NCBI RefSeq assembly: GCF_000374145.1
Contig: NZ_KB893653.1
Location: 1,287,923-1,351,922 of the forward strand
Source of the DNA: Neomegalonema perideroedes DSM 15528
Lineage (GTDB): Bacteria > Pseudomonadota > Alphaproteobacteria > Rhodobacterales > Rhodobacteraceae
Length of the DNA stretch: 64,000 nucleotides
Reading direction: 5' to 3'
Below are positions 55,645 through 63,878 of this stretch, one piece after another. Positions within the stretch are counted from its first letter, which is position 1. Each line of letters begins with the position of its first letter. Position numbers and translations under genes: made by a program. The notes under the pieces were generated by a model. It was not told where the DNA came from. It did no database searches and was given only the letters and a program-made list of their open reading frames with translations.

Positions 55645-55757
55645 GAAGCAGGCCCCGTTCTCCGGGGCCCGTCTGGGGATAAAGAAGCAGGCCCCGTTCT
55701 CCGGGGCCCGTCTGGGGATAAAGAAACAGGCCCCGTCTCCGGGGCCTGTCTGGTCTC
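55645..55757. repeat. Three 39-bp tandem repeats, each carrying a GC-rich hairpin
   Basis: Copies begin at 55645, 55684 and 55723 (period 39). Copies 1 and 2 are nearly identical, each with stem GGCCCCG / CGGGGCC; the third is changed to a perfect 10-base stem ACAGGCCCCG / CGGGGCCTGT. They fill the gap between the converging ktrB and AGCS stops and look like a multiplied bidirectional terminator, though no long T-run follows. Confidence 0.9.
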
Positions 55758-55777
55758 AGAAGAGCGCGGTCAGGCGC

Positions 55778-57199
55778 TTAGTTCCAGATCTCCCGATCGA
55801 CGCCTTTCGCGATTTCAGGATGCTCGGAGGCGCGGAATTTCGGCTCGACTCCGGCCTTGCGCTGCTCGAAATAATTGCGCGTCAGCGCCACGACGGTTCC
55901 CGAAAGCGCGAGGATGGCGATCAGGTTGATGGTGGCCATCAGCCCCATGGAGGCGTCGGCGAGGTTGAAGACCGTGGCCACCGCCTGAAGCGCGCCCCAG
56001 ATCACCATGATCAGCACAAGCCCGCGCAGCGCCATGAGGCCGGTTTTATTGCCGATCCCGAGGAAGGACAGCGCCATTTCGGAATAGGCGTAATTGCCGA
56101 TGATCGAGGTGAAGGCGAAGAAGAAGATCGCGATCGCGACGAAGATCGGGCCGACGGCGCCGACATGCTCGGCCAGAGAAGCCTGCGTCAGCTGCGTGCC
56201 GGTCAGCTCGCCCCCGGGCGCATAGACCCCCGCGAGCAGGATCATCAGCGCCGTGGCCGTGCAGACCAGAATCGTGTCGATGAAGACGCCGAAGGCCTGC
56301 ACGAAGCCCTGACTGGAGGGATGATGCGGATTCGGCGTGGCGGCGGCGGCGATGTTGGGCGCGGATCCCATGCCCGCCTCGTTGGAGAAGAGCCCGCGCT
56401 TGACGCCGTTCAGCATGGCCGCCGCGACGCCTCCGGCGATTCCGCCCGCCGCCTCGGAGAGTCCGAAGGCGTTGGCGACGATGTGCCAGAGCATGCCCGG
56501 CACTTCGCCGATGTTCATGATCACGACGATGATCGCCATGAGCAGATAAAGCGCGGCCATGAAGGGCACGACGTAGGAGGCGACCGTGGCGATTTGCCGG
56601 ATGCCTCCGAAGATGACGACGGCGGTCAGCGCGGCGAGCGCGAGTCCGGTCGCGATCTTGGGCAGGCCGAAGGCTCCTTCCATGGCGTCGGCGATGGAGT
56701 TGGCCTGAACCGCGTTGAAGACCAGCCCGAAAGACAGGATCAGACAGACGGAGAAGACTCCGCCCAGCCAGGGCATGCCCAGCCCGCGCGCGATGTAGAA
56801 GGCGGGGCCTCCGCGATAAACGGCTTCGGCGTCGCTGGAGTCCTTGACCTTGTAAAGCTGGGCCAGAGTGGATTCCGCATAAGCCGTCGCCATGCCGACG
56901 AAGGCCACGACCCACATCCAGAAGATGGCGCCCGGCCCGCCGAGCACCAGCGCGACGGCGACGCCTGCGATGTTGCCGGTTCCCACCCGCGAAGCGAGGC
57001 TGGTGCAGAGCGCCTGAAAGGGCGAAATTCCTTGTCGATCCGTCGCGGGGGCGGCGGTGATCGACCTGATCATCTCGCCGAAATGCACGACTTGCAGGAA
57101 GCGAAGCCGAATTGTGAAATAGATTCCGACGGCGATCAGCCCATAGATCAGGACGTAGCCCCAGAAGACATTATTCAGAAAGTCGATGATTGCGGTCAT
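55778..57199 (-). CDS. AGCS-family sodium:alanine/glycine symporter, second copy
   Basis: A 473-residue transporter with about ten helices and AGCS hallmarks SRVGTGNIAGVAVAL, GGPGAIFWMW, KRGLFSNEAGMGSAP and QGFVQAFGVFIDTI. It lacks the N-terminal signal-like extension of the copy at 43643 and is clearly divergent from it. The start at 57199 has AGAGAGGGAAT just upstream. A glycine riboswitch was looked for upstream and not found. Substrate is likely Ala or Gly. Confidence 0.93.
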   Translation of the reverse strand: MTAIIDFLNNVFWGYVLIYGLIAVGIYFTIRLRFLQVVHFGEMIRSITAAPATDRQGISPFQALCTSLASRVGTGNIAGVAVALVLGGPGAIFWMWVVAFVGMATAYAESTLAQLYKVKDSSDAEAVYRGGPAFYIARGLGMPWLGGVFSVCLILSFGLVFNAVQANSIADAMEGAFGLPKIATGLALAALTAVVIFGGIRQIATVASYVVPFMAALYLLMAIIVVIMNIGEVPGMLWHIVANAFGLSEAAGGIAGGVAAAMLNGVKRGLFSNEAGMGSAPNIAAAATPNPHHPSSQGFVQAFGVFIDTILVCTATALMILLAGVYAPGGELTGTQLTQASLAEHVGAVGPIFVAIAIFFFAFTSIIGNYAYSEMALSFLGIGNKTGLMALRGLVLIMVIWGALQAVATVFNLADASMGLMATINLIAILALSGTVVALTRNYFEQRKAGVEPKFRASEHPEIAKGVDREIWN

Positions 57200-57562
57200 A
57201 TTCCCTCTCTCGGTGGGTTCACCTCTAAACTGAGACCAGTTCCGGCCAAACCGATTTGATGACCTTTTTCCGCTTTCCGCAAGACGGCCCTGTCCAGAGA
57301 GGCCGCGCCGGGGAATCCGCGCTCGGCTCGATAGTTCATGGCCTTTCGCCTGCGCGCTGTTTGAGCGAAAGAGAGCAGACTCCGCAACTTCTCCGTTCCT
57401 GAGTTCGCCGCTCCTCCGCCGCGTCGACGGCGGAGCCGAAGCGGCCTCGCCGCCTTTTCGCCGAATCTTCGGCGATTTCACAAAATCCGACGCCGCCGCG
57501 CCCTGAGATGCGGATCTCCGCGATCTGCGGCCTTGGCGTCATCGCGAGGCGCCCACCCCGAC
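57200..57562. other. Gap between AGCS gene and phage-tail-like locus
   Basis: 363 bases with no convincing gene, no tRNA or repeat that could be an attachment site, and no riboswitch-like fold recognised. Promoters for both divergent neighbours are expected here. Confidence 0.55.
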
Positions 57563-58726
57563 ATGTCCGAACCCTTGACGCTCCGCCTTGGCCTGCCCCT
57601 GATCGAGGCGGCCCAGAGCCAGAAGCATGTTCCCCTGAACGAATCCCTCACCCGCCTTGACGCTCTGCTTCATCTGGCGGTCTCCTCCCGCGCCGAGAAC
57701 GCGCCCCCCGTCTCGCCCTCCGAGGGCGAACGCTGGATCGTCGGCCCCCTCCCGACCGGCGATTGGCTGGGCCATGCGGGCGAGATCGCGATCTTCCAGA
57801 ACGGCGGCTGGGCTTTCGCCGCGCCGGTCGAGGGCATGATCGCCCGCATCTCCGCCGAGGAGGCCGCCTTCCTGCATGACGGCTCTGGCTGGACGCCTCT
57901 CGCTTCGGGCGGGGACGAACTCGCCCCGGCTCTCGCCTTGCTTCAGCCCCTGACCCCCGCCGCCGACCAGCTCGCCTATTACGACTCGGCTTCCTCCGCC
58001 GCTCTGACCATGCTTTCGGAGACGGGCCGCGAGATCATCGGCGCTTCCGACGGCCTTTCCGCCCGCGAATTCCTCGGTTTGGGGGCGGTCCAAAACGTCG
58101 AGTTCGGCGGCCTTGGCTTGGGCGGCTCCACGCCCGACGCGACGAACCGGCTGTCCGTCTCCTCGCCTGCGGTTTTGTTCACGCACGCGGGCGCGGGGGT
58201 TCAGGCCAAGCTGAATAAATCCGCCGCCGCCGAGACCGCGAGCCTTCTTTTTCAGAGCGACTGGTCCGGCCGCGCCGAGATGGGGTTGAACGGCTCCGAC
58301 GACTGGAGCCTCAAAATCTCCGCCGACGGCTCTTCATGGGCGGAGGCGCTGAAAGTCTCGGCGGCGACCGGCTCCCTGACGCTCGCGCAGCCTCTCGGCG
58401 TGGCTCAGGGCGGCACGGGCGCGACCACGGCGGAGGCGGCGCGGACGAACCTCGGCGCTGCTGCGGGCATCCTGCGCCAAGGCTCGGCCACGCTGACGGC
58501 TCCGGCGAGCGACGGCTGGACGACGCCCATGCCGGGCTTCGCCATCGTCCCGCTCTCTCCGGCTCTGCCCTCGGCGGATTACGCCGTCCATCTCGACGTC
58601 GTCGGCGCGACCAATCCCGCCGCCCTCGGCGCGCTCGAAGTCTACGACAAGGCCGTCAACGGCTTCAAAATCCGCCAATCGGGCGGCGGCGGCGCGACCC
58701 TCCGCTGGACCCTCCATCACCTCTGA
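57563..58726 (+). CDS. DUF2793 phage-tail-type protein
   Basis: A 387-residue protein. The N-terminal DUF2793 domain (RLGLPLIEAAQSQKHVPLNE, VSPSEGERWIVGP, GEIAIFQNGGWAF, EGMIARISAEEAAF) is common in alphaproteobacterial prophage and gene-transfer-agent tail regions. The later VAQGGTGATTAEAARTNLG is a classic tail-fibre motif. It is probably a structural fibre or baseplate part. The frame opens at 57533, but MSEPLTLRLGLPLIEA is the usual start. No other tail or head gene surrounds it; it is eight bases ahead of the next gene. Confidence 0.85.
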   Translation: MSEPLTLRLGLPLIEAAQSQKHVPLNESLTRLDALLHLAVSSRAENAPPVSPSEGERWIVGPLPTGDWLGHAGEIAIFQNGGWAFAAPVEGMIARISAEEAAFLHDGSGWTPLASGGDELAPALALLQPLTPAADQLAYYDSASSAALTMLSETGREIIGASDGLSAREFLGLGAVQNVEFGGLGLGGSTPDATNRLSVSSPAVLFTHAGAGVQAKLNKSAAAETASLLFQSDWSGRAEMGLNGSDDWSLKISADGSSWAEALKVSAATGSLTLAQPLGVAQGGTGATTAEAARTNLGAAAGILRQGSATLTAPASDGWTTPMPGFAIVPLSPALPSADYAVHLDVVGATNPAALGALEVYDKAVNGFKIRQSGGGGATLRWTLHHL

Positions 58727-58733
58727 GGACCAT

Positions 58734-59045
58734 ATGAACATCATCGACATGAGCGCAGGCTCCGCGATCGCTTGGACCCTCGACGGGCTCCTCCTGACCT
58801 TCGCGGGCGGGCTGACCATCGACCTCGACGCCGAGACGCAGGACGTCGGGCGGATGCTCGACGTTTATCTCGACGCCTCCGGCGATCCGACGCTGGATGG
58901 CGGCGGCCTCTACGCCGCCATCCTGGTCCTTCTCCCGCGCTTCTACGCCAAGGGCGGCGAGGACGCCCCTTTCGAGCCTCTGCCGCCCAATCCGCGGAGC
59001 GCGACGCTCTATCTCTTTCCTCTCCGACGCGAGGCCGCGCAATGA
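58734..59045 (+). CDS. Small protein between the tail-fibre and lectin-fold genes
   Basis: A 103-residue protein of unknown family (start MNIIDMSAGSAIAWTLDGLLL; DLDAETQDVGRMLDVYLDAS; LYAAILVLLPRFYAKGGED). It overlaps the next gene by four bases (ATGA). The size fits a chaperone or small fibre accessory, but it does not look like the helical Avd protein of DGRs, which would be mostly basic helices. Confidence 0.7.
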   Translation: MNIIDMSAGSAIAWTLDGLLLTFAGGLTIDLDAETQDVGRMLDVYLDASGDPTLDGGGLYAAILVLLPRFYAKGGEDAPFEPLPPNPRSATLYLFPLRREAAQ

Positions 59046-60115
59046 CCTTCGTCCTTTCGATTCCCGACGCCCTGCGCCAATCCGTCGAGGCCGCCACCGG
59101 CGGACGCAACACCGTCCTCTATGACGACAAGGGCCTCCCCTCGGTCATGGTCGTGGTCCCCGCCTTCAACGTCGAGGACGTCGACCCGGCGCTCGGAAGC
59201 GGCCTGCACCCGGCCTTCATCGTCAACGGCGTCGCCAAACGCGAAATCCTCATCGGCAAATACCCCGCCTCCATCCATGACGGGCGGGCGCTCTCCCTGC
59301 CGGGCATGGACCCCGCAACGGGCGTCAATTTCGAGACCGCCCGCGCCCGCTGCGCCGACAAAGGCCCCGGCTGGCACCTCATGACCAATGCGGAATGGGC
59401 CGCCGTCGCCCTCTGGAGCCATAAATACGGCCCCGAGACCAGAGGAAACGCCGATTACGGCCGCGACCACCTCGCCAAACATGAGACCGGCCGCCGACAG
59501 GACGGCGCCGCTCCGGGGGCGACCTCCGGCAACGCCCGCATCCTGACCGGCTCCGGCCCCGCGAGCTGGAGCCACGACGGGACGTCCGCCGGTATCGCCG
59601 ATCTCGTCGGCAATGTGTGGGAGTGGCAAGGCGGGCTGCGCCTCCTCGACGGCGAAATCCAGATTCTCCCCAACAACGACGCCGCCGCGACGGGGGCCGA
59701 CCATTCCGCCGCCTCGGCGCTCTGGCGGGCGATCCTGCCGGACGGATCTCTGGTCGCCCCCGGAACGGCGGGGACGCTGAAATACGACGCCTCAGGCGCA
59801 AGCGGCGCAGGCGCGCCGGTCCTCGCGACCGCCGTGACCAGCCAGAGCAACGGGAGCAGCTTCGCCAATCAGCAATACGCCGCCCTGACCGCGACGGCCT
59901 CCGTCCCGCCCCTCGTCAAGCTCCTCGGTCTTTATCCTCATACGGCGAGCATGACGCGCGGGAGGCTCTATATGCGCAATGCGGGCGAGCCTTTGCCTAT
60001 CCGCGGAGGCTTCTGGAGCCTCGGCGGCTCCGCAGGGCTCTTCGCCCTTAATCTGATCAACACGCGCGCCCACGCAAGCCTGAGCATCGGCCTCCGCCCC
60101 GCCTTCGTCGCCTGA
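59042..60115 (+). CDS. C-type-lectin-fold (FGE-sulfatase-like) protein, probable DGR target
   Basis: A 357-residue protein. Before about residue 180 it has the phage-type start GLPSVMVVVPAFNVEDVD, ILIGKYPASIHDGRALSLPG and GPGWHLMTNAEWAAVALWS. Then comes the CLec core DGTSAGIADLVGNVWEWQGG, LRLLDGEIQILPNNDAA, and the C-terminal segment from LPIRGGFWSLGG through LFALNLINTR to SIGLRPAFVA. This is the layout of the variable proteins of diversity-generating retroelements, whose last about 40 residues are rewritten by reverse transcription. Many C-terminal codons are of the form xxC (TTC, AGC, CTC, ATC, CAC), as expected from AAC template codons. No reverse transcriptase or template repeat is in the window. 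The longer frame opening at 58772 is rejected. Confidence 0.82.
   Translation: MTFVLSIPDALRQSVEAATGGRNTVLYDDKGLPSVMVVVPAFNVEDVDPALGSGLHPAFIVNGVAKREILIGKYPASIHDGRALSLPGMDPATGVNFETARARCADKGPGWHLMTNAEWAAVALWSHKYGPETRGNADYGRDHLAKHETGRRQDGAAPGATSGNARILTGSGPASWSHDGTSAGIADLVGNVWEWQGGLRLLDGEIQILPNNDAAATGADHSAASALWRAILPDGSLVAPGTAGTLKYDASGASGAGAPVLATAVTSQSNGSSFANQQYAALTATASVPPLVKLLGLYPHTASMTRGRLYMRNAGEPLPIRGGFWSLGGSAGLFALNLINTRAHASLSIGLRPAFVA
59995..60115 (+). other. Candidate DGR variable region
   Basis: The last 40 codons of the lectin-fold gene. Likely diversified residues are Phe324, Ser326, Leu327, Ser330, Leu333, Asn337-Asn340, His344 and Ser346-Ile349, interspersed with fixed GGFW-type framework. 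The boundaries are an estimate from the family pattern. Confidence 0.45.
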
Positions 60116-60160
60116 GCCGATCCTCCGCCCCGCCTTCGTCGCCTGAGCCGATCCTCCGCC
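60091..60160 (+). repeat. 31-bp tandem duplication across the 3' end of the lectin-fold gene
   Basis: A 31-base unit starting at 60091 and covering the last codons LRPAFVA and the stop is repeated exactly from 60122, with an eight-base start of a third copy at 60153. The second copy is outside the gene. Such a duplication at the site where a DGR starts cDNA transfer is suggestive. Confidence 0.95.
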
Positions 60161-60170
60161 TGAAACAAGC

Positions 60171-60950
60171 TCAGAGCTCTTCGGGGACCACCATGGGGGT
60201 TTGCGCGACGGGGTCGCGCAGAATCCGCGCCCTCATGCCGAAAGCGTCTTCGACATGCTCCGGAGTCAAGACCTCCTCCGGCGTCCCCTGCGCCACGAGC
60301 CTTCCCGGCGCGAGCAGGACCAGATGATCGGCGTGGCGGGCGGCGAGGTTGAGATCATGCAGCACCGCGATCAGGCTGCGCCCCGCCTCCCGCCGCAGCC
60401 GCGCCAGAAGCCGCAGGATCTCGATCTGATGCGGCAGATCGAGCCATGTCGTCGGCTCGTCGAGGAGCAGATGCTCCGTCTCCTGCGCCAGCGCCAGAGC
60501 GATCCAGACTCTTTGCCGCTGGCCGCCCGAAAGCTCGGAGAGCGGGCGCTCCGCGAATTCCGCGACTCCGGTCGCGCGCATGGCCTCGGCGCGGGCGGCC
60601 TCGTCGGCGGGGCTCCAGCCGGAGAGCAGTCCCCGCCAGGGCGCCCGGCCCCGCGCCACCAGATCCGCGACCGCGATTCCCTCCGGCGCGAGCGGCGCCT
60701 GCGGCAGCAGGCCCAGCCGCCGCGCCAGAGTCCTCGGCGCGAAGCTTTGGAGATCCTCGCCGTCGAGCGTCACGCGCCCGGCTTCGGGCCGGATCAGCCG
60801 GGCCAGCCCGCGCAAGAGCGTCGATTTCCCGCAGCCGTTCGGCCCGAGGATCGCCGTGAAGCGCCCCGGCGGAAAGCTCAACGTGAGGCCGGAGACCACC
60901 CGCCGCCCACGATAGCCGAGGCTCAGGCCCTCGGCGGATAAGCCTGTCAT
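60171..60950 (-). CDS. Siderophore-type ABC importer ATPase (FecE/FepC-like)
   Basis: A 259-residue ATPase. Walker A GPNGCGKST, signature LSGGQRQRVWIALALAQ, Walker B LLLDEPTTWLDLPHQ, and the H-loop AVLHDLNLAARHADH are the FecE/FepC type. The start at 60950 overlaps the adjacent permease stop (ATGA). Last gene of the operon, 55 bases from the phage-like locus. It energises uptake of ferric siderophore, haem or cobalamin; which one is not decided. Confidence 0.93.
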   Translation of the reverse strand: MTGLSAEGLSLGYRGRRVVSGLTLSFPPGRFTAILGPNGCGKSTLLRGLARLIRPEAGRVTLDGEDLQSFAPRTLARRLGLLPQAPLAPEGIAVADLVARGRAPWRGLLSGWSPADEAARAEAMRATGVAEFAERPLSELSGGQRQRVWIALALAQETEHLLLDEPTTWLDLPHQIEILRLLARLRREAGRSLIAVLHDLNLAARHADHLVLLAPGRLVAQGTPEEVLTPEHVEDAFGMRARILRDPVAQTPMVVPEEL

Positions 60951-61918
60951 AGCCGCCCCTCCTTCATCTCGCGCGAGATGCGCCAAAGCAGCCAAGGCCC
61001 GCCCAAAAGCCCGGTCAGAGCGCCGACGGGAAGCTGCGTCCCGCCGATCCCCGAACGCGCGATCAGATCCGCCAGAACCGCGACCATGGCCCCCGCCAGA
61101 GCCGCCCCCCCAAGCCGCGCGCCCGTTCCCGCCGCGCCGAGGAAGGCCCCGGCCAGAGGCGCCGCCATCAGCGCCACGAAAGGCAGAGGCCCCGCGGCCG
61201 CGGCTCCGGCTGCGGCGGCCAGAACCCCCGTCAGCGCCAGAGCCGCCCGCGCGGACTCCACCCGCGCCCCGAGGCCCGCGGCCAGATCCTCGCCCAGCTC
61301 CAAAAGCTCCAGGGAACGCGTCAGAAGCGCCGTCATGAGCGCCAGAACCGCCAGAGATCCCCCGATCTGCGCCGCATGGCCCCAGTCCCGCCCGGCCAGA
61401 GATCCCGCCAGCCATCTTTGCGCGTCTGCGGCTTCGGCGAGGCTCATGCGGCTGATCGCCATGGCGCAAAGCGCGCTCAGAGCCGCCGCCGCGCCTATGC
61501 CGACCAGCACCATGCGCAAGGGCTCTACGCGGCCTCCGCGCCGCGCCAGAAGCCCCACCGCCAGAGCCGTGGCCAGCCCCCCGAGCGCCGCGCCGAAGCT
61601 CACGCCGAGGCTCGCCGCTCCGCCCGCGCCCAAAGTCAGGATCGCCCCGAGCGCCGCCCCTGAGGTGAAGCCCATCACGTCGGGCGAGGCCAGAGGATTG
61701 CGGAGCAGAATCTGAAAAATGGCCCCCGAAAGCCCGAGCGCCGCGCCTGCTCCGGCTGCGGTCAGCGCGCGCGGAAGGCGCAATTCGAAGAGGATCAGCG
61801 AAGCCGCCTTGCTTTCGCCCCGCAGCGCCGCCAGCCAGTCGGCAAGCCCAAGCCGAACCTCGCCGAAAGCGATCCCCGCGAGAAGGCTCAGCACCAGCAG
61901 AATCGCAAGGCGTCTCAT
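60947..61918 (-). CDS. FecCD-family permease
   Basis: A 323-residue permease with about nine to ten helices. Family marks are GAALGLSGAIFQILLRNPLA, SPDVMGFTSGAALGAIL and VGALTGLLGGPWLLWRI at the end. It overlaps both neighbours by four bases. With the next permease it forms the heterodimeric membrane channel. Confidence 0.93.
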   Translation of the reverse strand: MRRLAILLVLSLLAGIAFGEVRLGLADWLAALRGESKAASLILFELRLPRALTAAGAGAALGLSGAIFQILLRNPLASPDVMGFTSGAALGAILTLGAGGAASLGVSFGAALGGLATALAVGLLARRGGRVEPLRMVLVGIGAAAALSALCAMAISRMSLAEAADAQRWLAGSLAGRDWGHAAQIGGSLAVLALMTALLTRSLELLELGEDLAAGLGARVESARAALALTGVLAAAAGAAAAGPLPFVALMAAPLAGAFLGAAGTGARLGGAALAGAMVAVLADLIARSGIGGTQLPVGALTGLLGGPWLLWRISREMKEGRL

Positions 61919-62901
61919 GAGGAGGCCCCCAAAGAGGCCCGCCGCGCCACGAGGATGAAGGCCAGCCCGCCGATCAGCGCCGTCATGGTCCCCGCCCGCA
62001 TCTCGCCCGGCGGCAGGACCACCCGCCCCGCCACGTCGCAGAGGATCAGGACAATCGCCCCGATCAGCCCCGAAGCGAGGAACATGGGCCGCGTCGTCGG
62101 CCCGGCGAGCAGCCGCGCCAGATGGGGCGCCATCAGCCCCACGAAGATCAGCGGCCCCGCGACCGCCGCCGCCGCCCCCGCCAGAAGCGAGATCAGCGCC
62201 AGAGCCCCCAGCCGCACCGCCCCGAGCCTCAGACCGAGGCTGCGGGCCGCCTCGTCGCCCAGAGCCATGACGTCGAAGGCCGGCGCCATGAGCAGCGCCC
62301 CGATCAGCCCCGCGCCGATCAGCCCCGCCATGAGCAGGAGCGGCCGCGCCGAGGCGTCGGCGAGCGTGCCGATGGTCCAGAAGCGGAATTCGTCGAGGGC
62401 CGACAGGCTGGTCAGCACGAGGGCCGTCACCGCCGAGAGCAGGAAGGCGTTCAGCGCCATCCCCGCCAGAGCCAGCCGCGCCGGGCCGGGCCCTCCCGCC
62501 CGTCCTCCGCCGAGCAGCAGAACCGCCAGAGCCGCCGCCCCCGCTCCGGGAAAGGCCAGCAGAGCGGGCGAGGCGCTCCAGCCGAGGCTCGCGCCGAGGA
62601 CCACCGCCAGACCCGCCCCGGCGTTGACGCCCATCAGCCCCGGCTCAGCGAGGGGATTGCGCGTCACGGCCTGCATCAGAGCCCCCGCCACGCCGAGCGC
62701 CGCCCCCGCCGCCAGACCCGCCGCCAGACGCGGCAGCCGCATCTCCCGCACGACCACGTGGACCGGATTCCCCGGCTCAGGCGCGACGAACGCCGCCCAG
62801 ACCTCCGCCAGCGACGTCGGGCGCGCGGCGATGGCCAGAGCCGCCAGAGCCGCCGCCGCCAGAGCCAGAACCAAAGCCGCCCAGAGCCTTCCCCCCTTCA
62901 T
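61915..62901 (-). CDS. FecCD-family permease (second)
   Basis: A 328-residue permease paralogous to the one beside it. It has GAALGVAGALMQAVTRNPLA, EPGLMGVNAGAGLAVVLG and the C-terminal GEMRAGTMTALIGGLAFILV. Ala-rich, with about ten helices. Overlaps the binding-protein gene and the first permease by four bases each. Confidence 0.93.
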   Translation of the reverse strand: MKGGRLWAALVLALAAAALAALAIAARPTSLAEVWAAFVAPEPGNPVHVVVREMRLPRLAAGLAAGAALGVAGALMQAVTRNPLAEPGLMGVNAGAGLAVVLGASLGWSASPALLAFPGAGAAALAVLLLGGGRAGGPGPARLALAGMALNAFLLSAVTALVLTSLSALDEFRFWTIGTLADASARPLLLMAGLIGAGLIGALLMAPAFDVMALGDEAARSLGLRLGAVRLGALALISLLAGAAAAVAGPLIFVGLMAPHLARLLAGPTTRPMFLASGLIGAIVLILCDVAGRVVLPPGEMRAGTMTALIGGLAFILVARRASLGASS

Positions 62902-63878
62902 GGCGCGATCCCCGCCGCGACCGCCGAAGGAACTTTCGTCGCCGGATCTCCGTCCGCAGCGGCCTCGATTTCGGCGGGCAGGCGCTCCAGCACGAAGGGC
63001 AGAGACAGCGGCGTGGCGTGGCCGAGGGCGCCCGCCATGATCTCGTCGGCCCAGATTTCGCGGCCTTCCCGCGCGGCGCGCATCCCCGGACGCAGCTTCA
63101 GCGCCGCCAGCGCCTCGCCGCCCGGAGTCCCCCCCACCCAGAGCAGGACATCCGCATCCAAAGGCGCCAGATCCTCAGCCGAGAGCGGCAGAAAAAACCC
63201 CTCTCCGCGATGAGCTTCGAGAGCGGGCGGCGTCTGAAATCCTAAAGAGGTCAGCAGATCCGCCCGCGCGTCGCCGGGCAGGAAGACCGCGGGCTCGCCG
63301 CCGAAGACCGAGGCCGCCACGGCGGTCATGTCCGCCCATTCCGGATGCGCCGCGCGGATCTCCCGCATCTGAGCATGGATCTCCTCGATCAGGCCGCGCG
63401 CCTTGGCTTCTCGCCCGACCGCCCGGCCTATGGTCGCCAGCTGGACCTCCCAAGGCGTGTTATAATCGCCATAAGCCGCCTCGGAGGCCACGACCGGCGC
63501 GATGCGCGAGAGCATGCGATAATCCTGCGCGCCGATCCCCGAGGAGACCGCGAGGATCAGATCCGGCTCCAGAAGCGCGATGCGCTCGAAGGAGATCTCG
63601 CCGCGCAGAACCACCGGCCGGGCCTCCCCGAGCAAAGGCGAGGCCCAGGGCCAGACCCCCGAGGCGTATGGCCCATACCAATAGCGCAGCCCGACCGGGA
63701 CCATCCCGAGCGCCAGAAGATGGTCATGCCCCACATAGCCCAGCGAAACCACCCGCTCCGGCTGAGCTTCAAGGATGGTCTCGCCGTAGAGATGGGCGAA
63801 GCTCTGAGGAAAATCCTGCGCCCCTGCAAGGCCGGGCGATACGCCGAGAGCCAGCGGAAGCGCATAGATTCTCCTCAT
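62898..63878 (-). CDS. Siderophore/haem-type periplasmic binding protein
   Basis: A 326-residue protein with a signal peptide ([18 protein letters not shown]) and the helical-backbone class III binding-protein fold: [43 protein letters not shown]. The ligand cannot be named. It overlaps the permease and exporter genes by four bases each, which ties import and export in one operon. Confidence 0.88.
   Translation of the reverse strand: MRRIYALPLALGVSPGLAGAQDFPQSFAHLYGETILEAQPERVVSLGYVGHDHLLALGMVPVGLRYWYGPYASGVWPWASPLLGEARPVVLRGEISFERIALLEPDLILAVSSGIGAQDYRMLSRIAPVVASEAAYGDYNTPWEVQLATIGRAVGREAKARGLIEEIHAQMREIRAAHPEWADMTAVAASVFGGEPAVFLPGDARADLLTSLGFQTPPALEAHRGEGFFLPLSAEDLAPLDADVLLWVGGTPGGEALAALKLRPGMRAAREGREIWADEIMAGALGHATPLSLPFVLERLPAEIEAAADGDPATKVPSAVAAGIAP

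Noticed and set aside
55645-55757. CRISPR-like repeats
   Set aside because: Tandem without spacers, each unit a hairpin; no cas genes.
57200-57562. Glycine riboswitch upstream of the AGCS gene
   Set aside because: No recognisable glycine-aptamer core was seen on the minus strand.
59995-60170. DGR template repeat next to the variable region
   Set aside because: The downstream copy is only the 31-bp duplication; it lacks the adenine-rich variable part. No reverse transcriptase is in the window.
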